A stretch of DNA of 64,000 nucleotides, taken from assembly GCA_029449245.1 (NCBI GenBank), contig JANATF010000008.1, positions 992,001-1,056,000 of the forward strand, in the 5' to 3' direction. Source of the DNA: Mortierella alpina. Its lineage: Eukaryota > Mortierellomycota > Mortierellomycetes > Mortierellales > Mortierellaceae. The translations under genes were made by a program, and so were the position numbers. The notes under the pieces were generated by a model. That model was not told the DNA's origin, did no database searches, and saw only the letters and a program-made list of their open reading frames with translations. Shown here in pieces: positions 34,738-45,703 of the stretch (its first letter is position 1; every line of letters begins with the position of its first letter).

Positions 34738-35236
34738 GGAGAGGTGCGACGATAGTGTGGCGGAAGAGAAAGAAGAGGTGGTAGGAAGGACGAGGCAAGG
34801 TAGTAAAAAGTAGAATGAAGGTGCGGGACCCAAAAGAGACGGCGGGCTGGAGGAGGAGGAGGAGGAGGCAGTGTGGTAAGGGAAGAAGAGAGGATGAAAA
34901 GAGAACAAGAAAAAAGGGAGAGTGGACGAAAAAAGGTTTTAAAAATGTCAATGTGAGTGACATCATACTACGGTAGCTATTTGGCGCACAAACACGCTCG
35001 TGCGGTAATCTCGATCTTTACCCCACGACAACGAGAGGAACCCCTCGTGAAAATGAACAGCTTGAGGTTACAACAGACCGCACTTTACATATTTTGAAGA
35101 CTGCACGCGAAAAGGGTGCAGCGAATGATACGAGGCTACTTTGGATGTCCTGTATTATCATTAAGATAGAGGGTATCTTTTTATCTATGTCTATGTAGTC
35201 TAGCTGTGTGTGTATTTTTTTCCTCTCCTCTTTTCT
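34738..35236. other. Intergenic region between two minus-strand genes
   Basis: 34738-34930 is purine-rich on the plus strand (CT-rich leader of the repeat-protein gene). The rest, to 35236, holds no recognised feature and should contain the 3' end of the FAD oxidase transcript. Confidence 0.5.
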
Positions 35237-36754
35237 TTACTTGAGAGGAATGCTCTGAGGGAATCTGAACACGTTTGCAGGATCCACGGCCGACTTGATC
35301 TGCTTCAAACGAGGCATGGCCTGTCCATAGTAGGCCTCTGTCCAGTTGGGCATGGCGCGATCGATATAGTTCTGGTAACCACGAGCCACGGAATCATAAT
35401 TGTTCTTCTTGTAATCGTCCAAGAACTCCTTGAACATGTCGTCCATCCACTTGAGACAGGGCTTGCAATCGGCCTTGCCAGGCTTGGCGTTTGATCCCTC
35501 GGACCACTCGACCACAAACTCAAAGACGGAATGAGCGTTCCGGTGCACGAACGACGTTTCCGTCGCAGCATGGTCCGAGACCGCTCCACCCCAGAGATCC
35601 ACAATGATGTAGTTGGATGTCGCGCCCTTGGGCTTGACGGCAGCCCACTTGCCGAGAAGGGCAATGGTCGAAGGCTTGAGGGCTGAAGGATAGATCAGGG
35701 ACTTGCCCTTGGTGTACCGAGAATCACCAGCGCGGTAATTGCCCGTCAGAGCGAGACCCTCAATGTCACCCTGCTTACCTCCCTCCACAAACGCAAACCG
35801 CAGCTGAGCATCCACATGTCGGGTCTCACGCACATCCGCCTTGGGCTTGGGAACCGCCTTGAAAAAGGACGCAAGAGCTGCCGCCTGCTGGCTCTTGGTG
35901 CCCTGGAAGATGCCGTACAACTCCAATCCAGAGTGTCCAACATTCATCTCGACACCCAGGTCGCGCGGAGCGCTGGCTTGCAAATCGATATAGGCCCTGA
36001 GGACCTGGGCATGGTCCGAAAGCTTCCACTCGTACGAGAAGGAAGTCACCTTAGGAGCAGGCTTGACGGGCTTGATCGTGAACGAGGTGACCACGCCAAA
36101 GGATCCACTTCCTGCACCACGAAGAGCAAAGAAGAGATCAGGGTTCTTTTGGGCCGAGACCGTCAAGAGCTGACCCTCGGCGTTGACCATCTCCATCTCG
36201 AGAATACTGTCAATCAACAATCCGTGCTTGCGAGCCAAGAGTCCAAAGCCGCCTCCAAGGGCGTGTCCACCAATGCCGACACTGGGGCATGTGCCTGCGT
36301 TGATGGTCCAACCGCCTTGCTTGAACAAGTCAAGGTAAAGCTTTCCGAGGCGAATACCGGCTCCGACCTTGGCCTTGTCGCCCGTGACCTTGACAGTGTT
36401 CATGGCCGTCAGGTCCAGAACAAGAGATCCGTCCTGTCCACCGATGGAGTAGCCCTCGAACGAGTGACCGCCCGATCGAGGAGCCACAGCAACATTTGCG
36501 TCCTTTGCGCACTTGACGGCGGTCTGGACATCAGCGTTGGACTTGGCCATGACAATGACCTGGGGCTTGAAGGTGTAGCGCAGATCGAACGCGTAACGCT
36601 CTCTCTCATACTGCGATCTGTTGTTGCTGGTGATGACCTTGCCTCCCAGCGGCTTGAGGCAGTTGTTGAGCTTATTGAGATCTGCAGCGGGAGCGGCTGC
36701 GGCCAGGGTGCCGATGGCCAACAGGACAGCAGCGCTCAGAGTATGAAGGTGCAT
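35237..36754 (-). CDS. Secreted FAD-linked oxidase (berberine-bridge-enzyme-like)
   Basis: Single exon, 505 aa, starting at the ATG at 36754. Residues 1-21 are a signal peptide (LLAIGTLAAAAPA). The FAD_binding_4 (PCMH) fold follows: VAPRSGGHSFEGYS with the flavin-linking His97, then GTCPSVGIGGHALGGGFG with Cys156. Having both residues predicts bicovalent flavin attachment (8-alpha-histidyl and 6-S-cysteinyl), the BBE hallmark. The C-terminal BBE segment is typical (YYGQAMPRLKQIKSAVDP, then NVFRFPQSI). Such enzymes oxidise carbohydrates or alkaloid-like substrates and give H2O2; the substrate cannot be read from sequence. A (CA)n run lies directly before the start codon, in the leader. Confidence 0.93.
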   Translation of the reverse strand: MHLHTLSAAVLLAIGTLAAAAPAADLNKLNNCLKPLGGKVITSNNRSQYERERYAFDLRYTFKPQVIVMAKSNADVQTAVKCAKDANVAVAPRSGGHSFEGYSIGGQDGSLVLDLTAMNTVKVTGDKAKVGAGIRLGKLYLDLFKQGGWTINAGTCPSVGIGGHALGGGFGLLARKHGLLIDSILEMEMVNAEGQLLTVSAQKNPDLFFALRGAGSGSFGVVTSFTIKPVKPAPKVTSFSYEWKLSDHAQVLRAYIDLQASAPRDLGVEMNVGHSGLELYGIFQGTKSQQAAALASFFKAVPKPKADVRETRHVDAQLRFAFVEGGKQGDIEGLALTGNYRAGDSRYTKGKSLIYPSALKPSTIALLGKWAAVKPKGATSNYIIVDLWGGAVSDHAATETSFVHRNAHSVFEFVVEWSEGSNAKPGKADCKPCLKWMDDMFKEFLDDYKKNNYDSVARGYQNYIDRAMPNWTEAYYGQAMPRLKQIKSAVDPANVFRFPQSIPLK

Positions 36755-36763
36755 AATGTGAGT

Positions 36764-36801
36764 TTGTGTGTGTGTGTGTGTCTGTGTGTGTGTGTGTGTG
36801 T
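36764..36801. repeat. (TG)n microsatellite in the FAD oxidase leader
   Basis: An almost pure TG run lies 10 bp upstream of the minus-strand start codon, read as CA on the transcript. Confidence 0.9.
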
Positions 36802-36868
36802 ATGATGTCGACTGCGAGAGATGGGGCTTGTCAAGAAGAAAGAAGCCAGGGAAGGGAGTATGGGAGCG

Positions 36869-36876
36869 TATAAATA
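36869..36876 (-). promoter_or_regulatory. TATA-like element of the FAD oxidase gene
   Basis: An AT-rich word reads TATTTATA on the minus strand, about 115 bp upstream of the ATG. Support is by position only. Confidence 0.35.
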
Positions 36877-37664
36877 AGTTTCTGCTAGCACGAGTTATAG
36901 TCTCCGGGAGAGGACTTGCGTGGCTACTGGGCGTCAACGGTCGGTCGTTCTTGGTGATGAGAAATGAGCCCCTTGGGTGAGAGCAAAATGGTATATTGGG
37001 AGGAATGAAACTGGCGCGTGGGTGGACAATGATCTGAGATATAACAAATAAAAAAAGCGTTGCATGCAGGAGGTTTTATAGCCTGCCGTACTACAGAGGG
37101 GGCAGAAAGTACCTCTGTTCCCCGGCTCCCAGAATAGCCTTTGTCTTCGTTCAATTACGTTGGTGTGGATCGTTAGACGTCTGCCAGTTGGCGAGTAAAA
37201 ATAGGCGACTGTCATGGCTATTGCTCCGACGCTGTTGCGCCCAGATACCCCGAGATAGGGTTCATTTCACAGGAAGAGCGAGCAGTCGGGCAGGCACTTG
37301 TGCAATACCGTTTGAAGAAAATAGTGCGTATCGGATATGAAAAGACAGCCAACCAGATGCCGGGCCTGCATCCTGCGTGTGCTCATCCAAAGCCATCAAA
37401 GTCAGGCTGTACATCCGTACAATACTCCACATACATGTAGAGCGGTCAGCAGCTTGGCAGCGAGTGAACTGTTGATCAAGAGAACCAGGACGCCCTAATG
37501 ACGCTCACGAGCGAAATGAAGCTGTGACTCGAAGGCATGTAGTCGAGGACTACGAGGAGGTTTGGAGCACTTTACTGTTCGTAACAACCAGACTATCTGC
37601 TTTCTATTATCGAACAAAGACCCCCCTGTTCTAAGACCTGTGGGGCCACCTTGACTCAAGGCGC
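36877..37664. other. Intergenic region
   Basis: Nothing recognised. It holds the promoter of the FAD oxidase and the 3' end of the arrestin gene. Confidence 0.5.
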
Positions 37665-40600
37665 TTATGGCCGCGTACTGGCCGCCAAATTGTACTTTTG
37701 GATGTACTCCTGTAGCCTGGGGTTGATGACTTTAGGAGTGGCGCTTCCCAGTCCTGATTTAGCAAACACTGATGTCTCGCCTTCTGCATCAGATTTATAC
37801 CTGGATCTCTGCTCAGGCCTAGTGTGGACTCCGACAAGGGGCTGGTAGGTCGTTGGCGCAGACGTAGACATCTTGGCCCGATTAGGAGACTCTCGCTCTG
37901 CGTCCTTCATTTCGGGTCGTTCAAACACTCTGGATCTCGGGGCCGCTTCCTGTATCTTGGGCAGAGTCTTGTCGAGATTGGGGGTCGACGAAGACGCCGT
38001 CAACCCTGCTGTTGACGCTGTAATTGGGCCTGTTGGCGCAGCTGAAGCCGTTGGGCCAGTATTCGATGCTGGAAGAGGGTCCAATGACGAGCGTGCCTCC
38101 ACCGCGACCGCAACAGACAAGGGTGGCAAGGGGTCGTTTCGATGAGGCACATCCATAACTCGGGATCCAGGCTGAGAGCGACTGTGCTGCTTGGCCGCCA
38201 ATGCCTCTACGTTGGGCGAGGTTACGGCCAGGTGGTGGCTCCTGGATATCAAGCCAGGACGGTCGAGATGAGTCGTTGGTTCAAAGGCTGATGCAGGCGG
38301 GGCTAACCCTAACCCTGGGAGGTTTGATCCAGAGGCCAGGGTCTGGAAGTGAATGTCCTTCATCGTGAGGTCGTGCGCTTGCTCCGCTGGCTGTTGCTGG
38401 GTGCGAGGCTGCGCTACAACCCTACCTCCTTTTCCAATTGGGGTTTGCTGCCGCTGTTGTTGTTGCTGACGCTGTTGATGCTGTTGATGCTGTTGATGCT
38501 GTTGCTGTTGATGCTGAAGACGCTGAGGCGACATATCGTGTTGCTGTTGTTGCCGCCAACCCAATCCTGAGGCTGCGGCAGAGGCCGCACTCATTGCACC
38601 ACCAGCAAGCACCTGAATCAGATGACCGCTACCATTGCCAATGCCATTGCCACGGTCATTTGCATGAGCGCCGCTGTCTTTGATGACCTGCCGGAGTTTC
38701 CCAGTATTCACCAAATATCCTCCAGAATTGGCACCAGTGGCACGGAAGCTGGTAGCTGCCGCAATTGCTTGAGCGCGCATCTCGCTCTGTGCTTCCTGGT
38801 GCTCCTGGTGCTCCTGGTGCTCTTGCGGCTGGCCAGGGGCACCTTTATGCTTCAACATGTCGCTATCGCTCACGGTCGCCAAGGGTACGGTGCCAGTTCT
38901 ACCTCTCACCTCACTCTCAGCAGCCATGTCATCCTCCTCCGCCTCTTCCACCACTGCGGTCATACCAGGCGCAGCTCGAAACCCATGTGTGACATGTACA
39001 GGCTGAGCGCTACTTGTAGTTGGTCCGCTGTGGTCCTCAGACGAAGGAAGCGATTTTGATGAAGAGGGCTTCGGTATTAGCTGAGGTGCCCTCATCGATG
39101 CTGTAGATGATAATGTCGAATTCCGATTGTCGTTTACTCGGTCCTCTTGCTGATGATGGCGAAGCCGCTGGTCGAGTTTGTGGTGACTCCTGGACTCTGG
39201 AGTGTACCCAGTTGCTGGGGACTGATAACTGATGGTATCCTGCCGTTTGGTGTCAGATGGTGCAGCGAGCGCCTTTGGCTTTGCAGCTACCGTCGGCTTC
39301 GCACCCGCAATGGGTTTTCGTACAGCTTTAGGATAGACAAACCCACTTCCAGTGCCTTGTCCCGACCCTTTGGCATCGTGATTCCTTTCACCATCCCTCT
39401 TGGTGTTGCCGGAGGTCTTGTTGCCAACTACACTGGGTTTACTATTCGTCACAGTGAAGGGGGCAGGCAGCGGTCTACTCGAGGGAGTCGGGGTAGGTCT
39501 CGGAATATACGCGTTCTGCTGGAGCTTGGCCGTGCCCTTCACGGCGTCCTGCTCTCTTTCTCGTCTCTGTGCGGAACGCGTTATCGGCTCATTGCTGTGA
39601 GGAGATGTCGAGTAAGGAGAGGACTGATGTGGTTGTGGTTGCTGCAGATGCCCACTGGACGCTAGACTGCGATTCGCATCAAGAGAGCCACTGGAGGGGC
39701 TCAGATGTCGTGGTTTTGGCCCGGGGATGGGCAGTGGTCTGGGAGGAACGCGGCTAAGGCTTGGAGTTGAGGTAGAGAGCGCAGCCAAAGTCTGACTTTC
39801 GGCGACATGGCTATCGGTAGGCTGTGTTGGACCAGAAGTTGTAAAAGGGGGGCCCTTGTTTAACAGCTGCGAAGAAGTGGAAGAATTCCCGCCCAAGATA
39901 GCCGCCTCAGTTGAAATAGAAACAGCATTGGGGTCTTGAGGTGACTCTATTGGGTTCGTATTAGAGTCTGGTGCTGGAGATCCAACTCTCCTGACTCGTT
40001 TGAAGGCCTCCTTCGCTAATGCCAGACTCTCTGGAGTTTGGATGGGAATGGGTACAGGCGATAGCGAACGTGGTTGTACGGACATGTTCATTCCAGGTCT
40101 ATGAGGCGATCCTGTGGGAGGCGGGGAAGGCAGCGGTAGCGGTCTTGCAAACAGTGGCGGATCAATGACGCAGTCGTCTGGAGCGCTGCCAAATGCCTCT
40201 GTTTGCGGCGCTGCTGGTTGTCGATGTGCATGGTGCAGGAAGCGGGATGTTGTCTGGTTGGAGAAAGAGGCGTTCCCGGGCGATGATGGAGGGTAATTAT
40301 TGACCCTATCAGGCGATGCAGGACTGTAGTGGCTTTGAGGTGAGGCGCCTGTCGGACTATGCTGCGACGAAAAGGACCCAATCTGCGTATTGATGGACCC
40401 GACGTCAGGGCGGCGGCGGTTGGATGAGGCGATAGGAATTTGGATGGGTGGTGTAGGTCGCGTTGCCGTAGGAGCTTGGATCGGTGCCGACGATCGGTAC
40501 ATCCCTTCCGACTCCTTCCTTGAGATCCATTGATGGATGGCAGACGCCATCTTTTTGTCGTCAAGATCAAATTCCACATTATCATCTCCGTATCCCGAGA

Positions 40601-43289
40601 GTGCTCCTCCAAGACCCATCTCCTGCTGATACTGAGCGGCAGCCTGCAAGAATTCCTTTGCTTTAACGGTAGGCGGCGGTTGAAAAGGGGTGTAACGTAC
40701 TCTTTCTACAGCCGGCACGTATGCAATGGGCAAAGCTGGGCCAAGAGGAGGGGACTTTGTCACCATATGTCGACGTGCTAGAGCGCTTGATTCGCCATTG
40801 TTCTTTGATCCTTGCCTGTGGTCGTGCTGGAGATGACTACTTGACGATGGACTGGTCGACCGCTGTATCTTGTCGGCCAGTTTGCTCAGCTTGTGCTTGG
40901 GGCTCGACAGCATAGACCTGATTGAGGTGATGGAGTTGGCAGGCGAAAGTTCCCGCTCGTTCTGCCTCCACTCGCCCTGCCTACCGATGCTGAAACTTTC
41001 GTCATTATCGGCTCCGTCCGAGCCCCAAGGGAGTTCTCGACCACTTTCTGTCTGCGCGTTGCTATTGCCAGGGTCATATCCACTCGTAATTGGTGATGAA
41101 AGACTAGAGTTGGATCCTATTCGTCTGTTGGAGCGTGTCGCGACACTGGGTTCTAAATCAAAGTTTTCGTCGACGAGGTTGTATTGATGCGGCAAATGAT
41201 TTTGGTCCAGTTTTGGCGCAGGCGCAGGTGTTAGCGATGCTGGATGGCATATCTTGACCGGAATCTCGACAGATAGCTCACCACTAGTTCATAATCACCG
41301 ATATCATATTCCAATGCCGTGTTAGTATTTCTGCGTTCTCTTCCCAATGACACATATGTACCATGATTTTTAGCCTGAATACCTGAAAGCGCCCAGAAGC
41401 ATTGACACCACGACAAAGCAGGTCACTTCAAATAGAGCTGTTCCTCGAATAGTCCTTGCGTTTCCTGGGACGACCATGTTGACCGTCATGGTTCGCTCCT
41501 CGCCTGTGTCAAAGAGATAGCTGGAGGACTTGAATTCCTGTGTACCGATCACTTCAGACACACTCACAGTGTCGATCTTCAGTCCTGGGTTTTTTTCTAC
41601 TTTCTCTTTGTCAGACACCATCTCCAGCCGTCTGGATACTCCTACTTTGATACCTTGCACCTAAACATAGGGAGGACCATAGCAGTGTCTATCAGCTAGT
41701 AGAAGACACCCATGGGCGCTGTGCAAACTCTTCTGCTTAGCAAAAAGAAAAAAAGAAACACTGTACCTTCCGGCTGGTGTTGTTCTTGACTTTGACCTCG
41801 ACCGCCAAGTTTCCTCCTGCACTGTGGAGCCTTTCTGATAGCATAGCCTCCAGTACCAGGGACCCACTACCGCCCCAAAACAGCTTTGTCGAATTGATCG
41901 CCTGGACCGGTAACCGATAGTCGGGGTTATATCCATCCCAGGCCTCGACTACAAATGCTTCCTTAGACTTTAAGATCGTCTCGTCTTTACCGTGATAGAA
42001 CACCTGGACTTGGCTGAATGTTTAAGTAAACACCATACAAAGCGTTGAGTGGATATGTCATGAAAAAAGGGGCGCGGAGTGGGGGGCGTGAACAGCCTGC
42101 GGCGGAGAGCAGTGACAGGTGCATGATTATTATGAGAGCTCAGGAACGGGTAGAACTGCACTTACCCTGTGACAACATAGCGCAGACTGGCTGTCTGCCC
42201 AAACACCAAGCTGCTTGGACAGTCCAGAGGGAGCTGGAAAGCAAATGGGAACGTGGTCTTGCCTTTCTTTGCTCTCCAGAAGCCACCTTCGTCGACCGGT
42301 CCATGGACAGCATTGGACGGGGGAATACAGGGGCCTTGAAAGCTGAGACGAGACGACAGAAAGGACTGTGTGGCCGTGAACTCTTTTGAAGTGATCTCTG
42401 ATGAGGAAGGGGAAAGGGTTTTCAATGGTAGAGCCAACAAATGCAAGGAAGCCGTTAGGATTGGGGACATCCAGCCTTACACTTTGCGCTTCGTCTGCCG
42501 CTCACACATCTATGGTGGTAGGTTTCGTGTTTGCGCTTTACCTTCGTACGCCGCCAGTTCCACGGCAATTTCGCCTAGCTTCAAAGACTGTGAGCTCGAC
42601 GAGGTGATCTCCATGCGACCAAACAGATTCCCTCCGGCCTGAAAGATGGTCGAATCAAAGTAAATGCGGATCTTGAGCTTGCTGCACTTTGCAGGCTGCG
42701 TGGTCAAGGGCCGAAATGCAATGTTGTTCGCTAATGTCAGAGCTGATGCAGCCGCTGCCTCTATGCCGGACACAAACCCCGAGCCCATCCCCGGGACAGT
42801 TCCTGGTGCTGGTAGGACAGGAGGAAGCTTGGGCTGCGCGGTTGTGGAGGACATGTCAGGGGAAGAAAGAGCATCTAGTGCAGGCGCCGTTGGAGGGGGT
42901 AGAGGAAAGGACGTTCCGTGAGAATCCTGCTGTTGATACTCCTGCTGTTGATACTCCTGCTGTTGATACTCCTGCTGTTGATGATGCTGCTGCTTAAAAA
43001 GAAGATGATGGCGGTGGTGAGCAGGGTCCTGTGGATGGAGAGACGGTGAGTGCGGTGACGATGGCTCGAGTCTTTCTCCACTGTAGTGGTCACTGCTGCG
43101 CTTGTCCTGTAGCTGAAGTGTGTCTATTTCTAAGGCGCGATGTCGATGTCGAGTGCGCCCTCGCTCCCCTGCATCGTAGCCTGCATAAGCGAGATGGGCC
43201 GACGAAGACGGGCTAGCAGGTTTGAGTTGAGGCGAGAGGTGGTCTGATGAAGAAGGATGTTCGGGCCAAGGATCGTGGCTGTAGTTCAT
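37665..43289 (-). CDS. Alpha-arrestin (arrestin-related trafficking adaptor) with a very long disordered tail
   Basis: Five minus-strand exons, all joins in phase, give about 1707 aa: 43289-42542, 42397-42166, 42013-41767, 41660-41383 and 41283-37665. The first exon is Gln/His/Pro-rich, with a repeated QQQEY unit at 42929-42985. The arrestin-N fold runs from about residue 208 (KLKIRIYFDSTIFQAGGNL, ITSSSSQSLKLGEIAVEL) and the arrestin-C fold to about 520 (LFWGGSGSLVLEAML, TMTVNMVVPGNARTIRG, ELSVEIPVKICHPASL). The remaining 1190 residues are low-complexity (Ser/Pro/Gln). Family members recruit Rsp5/Nedd4-type ubiquitin ligases to plasma-membrane cargo for endocytosis. I saw no PPxY motif, the usual ligase contact, in the parts I read. 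It diverges from the SR-protein gene. Confidence 0.85.
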
Positions 43290-44136
43290 ATTTGGTATTA
43301 GGATGTGTTGAGGAGAGGTTCAAAAGGAGAGAGGAGGCGGCGGAAGAGAGTGGACTATCAGCGAGGCAAAGCCCCTGCCGGATGACGATGATGGTGATGG
43401 GTAGGTAGGGCAGATATGGGCTAAGATGTACTGCCAAGAAAGGAGGAAAGAGTGTGAAATATTGCACCCCCGTCTGCTGAAGTGTGCGATGGAAGTGTTC
43501 GGGAAGGAAGACAAGTTTTGGTAGCCGGAGCACGTTGGCGGTGCTAGTGTCTGAATATGGGCGAGGAAGGTGTTGCAATAACCAGGCGCACTGCTGCTGT
43601 TTGCACTTCCGCTTCCTCCTGTATGGCGAGCACGAACGATGATGAGGACATGGATCCTAATAATAAAGGAGGACGACGACGTGTGTTTGTTGTGGGTGCG
43701 GTGTGGGATGTTGACCCCTATTGCAGTGTCGCACCTCCCCCCCCTCTTCTCCGCTCCTCATGACCCGTGCCACGCGCTACATATATCTATCATGCCGCGC
43801 CACTTACTGCACCCGCTTGCCAGCTTGACGCTTGACTCCAAGGCTGGCCTTGGGCAATGACCAGTGGCCGGCAAGAATACTTACGTCCAAGTACAGCTTC
43901 TTTTCTCGTTCTTGATCGTCATGGCTCGGGTCGAGGTCAGGGTGCTGATCGTCTAGAAGGAGACAAGGATTGCAGTCAGCGACCTGCAACGTCTGGCGCG
44001 TAAAAAACCTACTGTGCGCCTGCATGGCACCCTCTCCGAACCCACAGCAGGAGGGCCAACCTGCATAGTTTCAAATCGCCTATTGGTCCGCTCACATCTC
44101 GGTGAGCTCACACATCACACATCACGCACATCCACC
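43290..44136. other. Divergent promoter region between arrestin and NKAPD1-like genes
   Basis: About 850 bp shared by two divergent starts. It has CT-rich stretches on both strands near the respective starts and no recognised gene. Confidence 0.5.
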
Positions 44137-45633
44137 ATGAGCACGCCCAAGAAGGATCGCAAGGCCACGCAGACTACCAACACACTCTCCTCCATCGTCT
44201 CCAATCTCGTCCGCGCCGCCATCGGAGGCAATCATGAACATGTACCCGACCAGGATCTCGACAAATACGTGGCTGACATGATCATGAAATCAGCCAACCA
44301 CGCCCACGAAGACTACAAAACCAAGGGACTGGATGCCTACATCTCACCTTCTTCGTCGGCATCAGGGAACAAGGTCCAGCTCGCTTCAGGAGCAGTCGTC
44401 AGCCGTGAGGACAGCAACGGTCTCAAGACGAACAAGCGGTTCCTTTCCTCCATTATCAAGAGCACCGATGACCATAATCAGGCGTTGATCCGGGCTGAGG
44501 AGAAGCGAGCAACTGAGTTGGCCAAGGACCTGATCTCGGATCTGGATAAGAGAGCGGCAGAGAGGCGTCAGCAGGAACGAGGTCGGGTGCGAGGAGAAAG
44601 ATCACAAATGAGCCGATCTTCAGAGTCATCTTCACAGAGATCAGCTGTTCCGTTACCGTTCAAGGATAGTACCCATTCGAGATCGCGCTCGAGATCTCCA
44701 GGGGCACAACAAGTAAGCCGCCATGGTGTTGTGATGAGAGGACGAGGTTCAAGGAAATACGACTGCAGAAGTCCAGTGTCTGCCTCTCCATCAATGTCCC
44801 CGCCAAGATCAAGACTTGGATCCAAAATGGACAAGTATTTTCAGGATGGTTACGATCCACTGCTGGACAATCACTCGGGAGACGATATGCCTGCCACGAC
44901 AAAGGGCAGGAGCAAGAGCAGGAGCAAGAAGAAGAAAGAAAAGAAAAGCCGGAGGGACAGAACCGACGAGAAGGACCACAGGCGACACAAGAAAAGACAC
45001 CGCTCCGATGAGAAACGAGATGAGAAAAAGAGGCGGCCATCGAAGCGCAGTGACTCGGATTCAGGGAGCGAGGACGACCATGATGGACATCATCGGCATC
45101 GGACTTCACGGCATAGTTCGAGTTCGAGGCATAAGACGCACAAGACCGTAGAGGATGATCGTAGAGGCCGTGAGTCCAAGAAAGATAAAGGCAAGTACAG
45201 CGAAAGCCCCAGTCGGAGTCCGTCCAAAAGCCCAAGTTCAAGTCCAAGTCCAAGTAGATCGAGGCGATATCATCCTTCGACAACCAGCAAAAAACACAAG
45301 GACGATCGGAACAGCGAGCATGCCTCCAGAAGGAAACGGGTGCGCGATGATTCATCGAGCGATAGTACTCCAGACGAAGAGGACCATAAGCGTCGACCCC
45401 GTAGCAGGAGCAGCGGCAACGGGAAGAAGGTAAAGCAGAGCAGATCCCGGAGCAGCAGTGCATCCAGTCAAGCATCTTCCGCGCGATCAACGTCCAGGCA
45501 AAGATCGAGGTCCAGGACTCCTCCGTCACTTCCACCTTCTTCAAAGGCTCCTGCTCGCGAATGGGACCTTCACAAACTCAACAAAGGTGCCATCCACGCA
45601 CATCTCTTTGGACGGGACAACCAAAAGCAATAG
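44137..45633 (+). CDS. Arg/Ser-rich nuclear protein, NKAPD1-like
   Basis: Single exon, 498 aa, from an ATG in good context (CACCATGAGC). Residues about 15-65 form a helical head (VPDQDLDKYVADMIMKSAN). Residues about 105-150 contain NKRFLSSIIKSTDDHNQALI followed by a basic helix, which resembles the NKAPD1 signature (NVIRHTDAHN in the animal protein). The remainder is an RS domain: Ser-Arg, Lys-Arg-His and Asp-Arg blocks with SRSPS-type repeats. A role in pre-mRNA splicing or nuclear speckles is likely. The family assignment rests on one short motif and could be wrong; the RS nature is certain. Confidence 0.7.
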   Translation: MSTPKKDRKATQTTNTLSSIVSNLVRAAIGGNHEHVPDQDLDKYVADMIMKSANHAHEDYKTKGLDAYISPSSSASGNKVQLASGAVVSREDSNGLKTNKRFLSSIIKSTDDHNQALIRAEEKRATELAKDLISDLDKRAAERRQQERGRVRGERSQMSRSSESSSQRSAVPLPFKDSTHSRSRSRSPGAQQVSRHGVVMRGRGSRKYDCRSPVSASPSMSPPRSRLGSKMDKYFQDGYDPLLDNHSGDDMPATTKGRSKSRSKKKKEKKSRRDRTDEKDHRRHKKRHRSDEKRDEKKRRPSKRSDSDSGSEDDHDGHHRHRTSRHSSSSRHKTHKTVEDDRRGRESKKDKGKYSESPSRSPSKSPSSSPSPSRSRRYHPSTTSKKHKDDRNSEHASRRKRVRDDSSSDSTPDEEDHKRRPRSRSSGNGKKVKQSRSRSSSASSQASSARSTSRQRSRSRTPPSLPPSSKAPAREWDLHKLNKGAIHAHLFGRDNQKQ

Positions 45634-45636
45634 CGC

Positions 45637-45642
45637 AATAAA
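45637..45642 (+). terminator. Polyadenylation signal of the NKAPD1-like gene
   Basis: AATAAA starts 4 bp after the stop codon and 62 bp before the convergent hydrolase stop. Confidence 0.5.
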
Positions 45643-45703
45643 ATCCCTATATCCCCTTGTCGAGTCACAATCCGTTCAAAAGGTCAAATGCAGAGATGGC
45701 CTT

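Noticed and set aside
35816-36805. Long plus-strand frame opposite the FAD oxidase
   Set aside because: The minus frame has complete BBE motifs; the plus frame is a GC-bias shadow.
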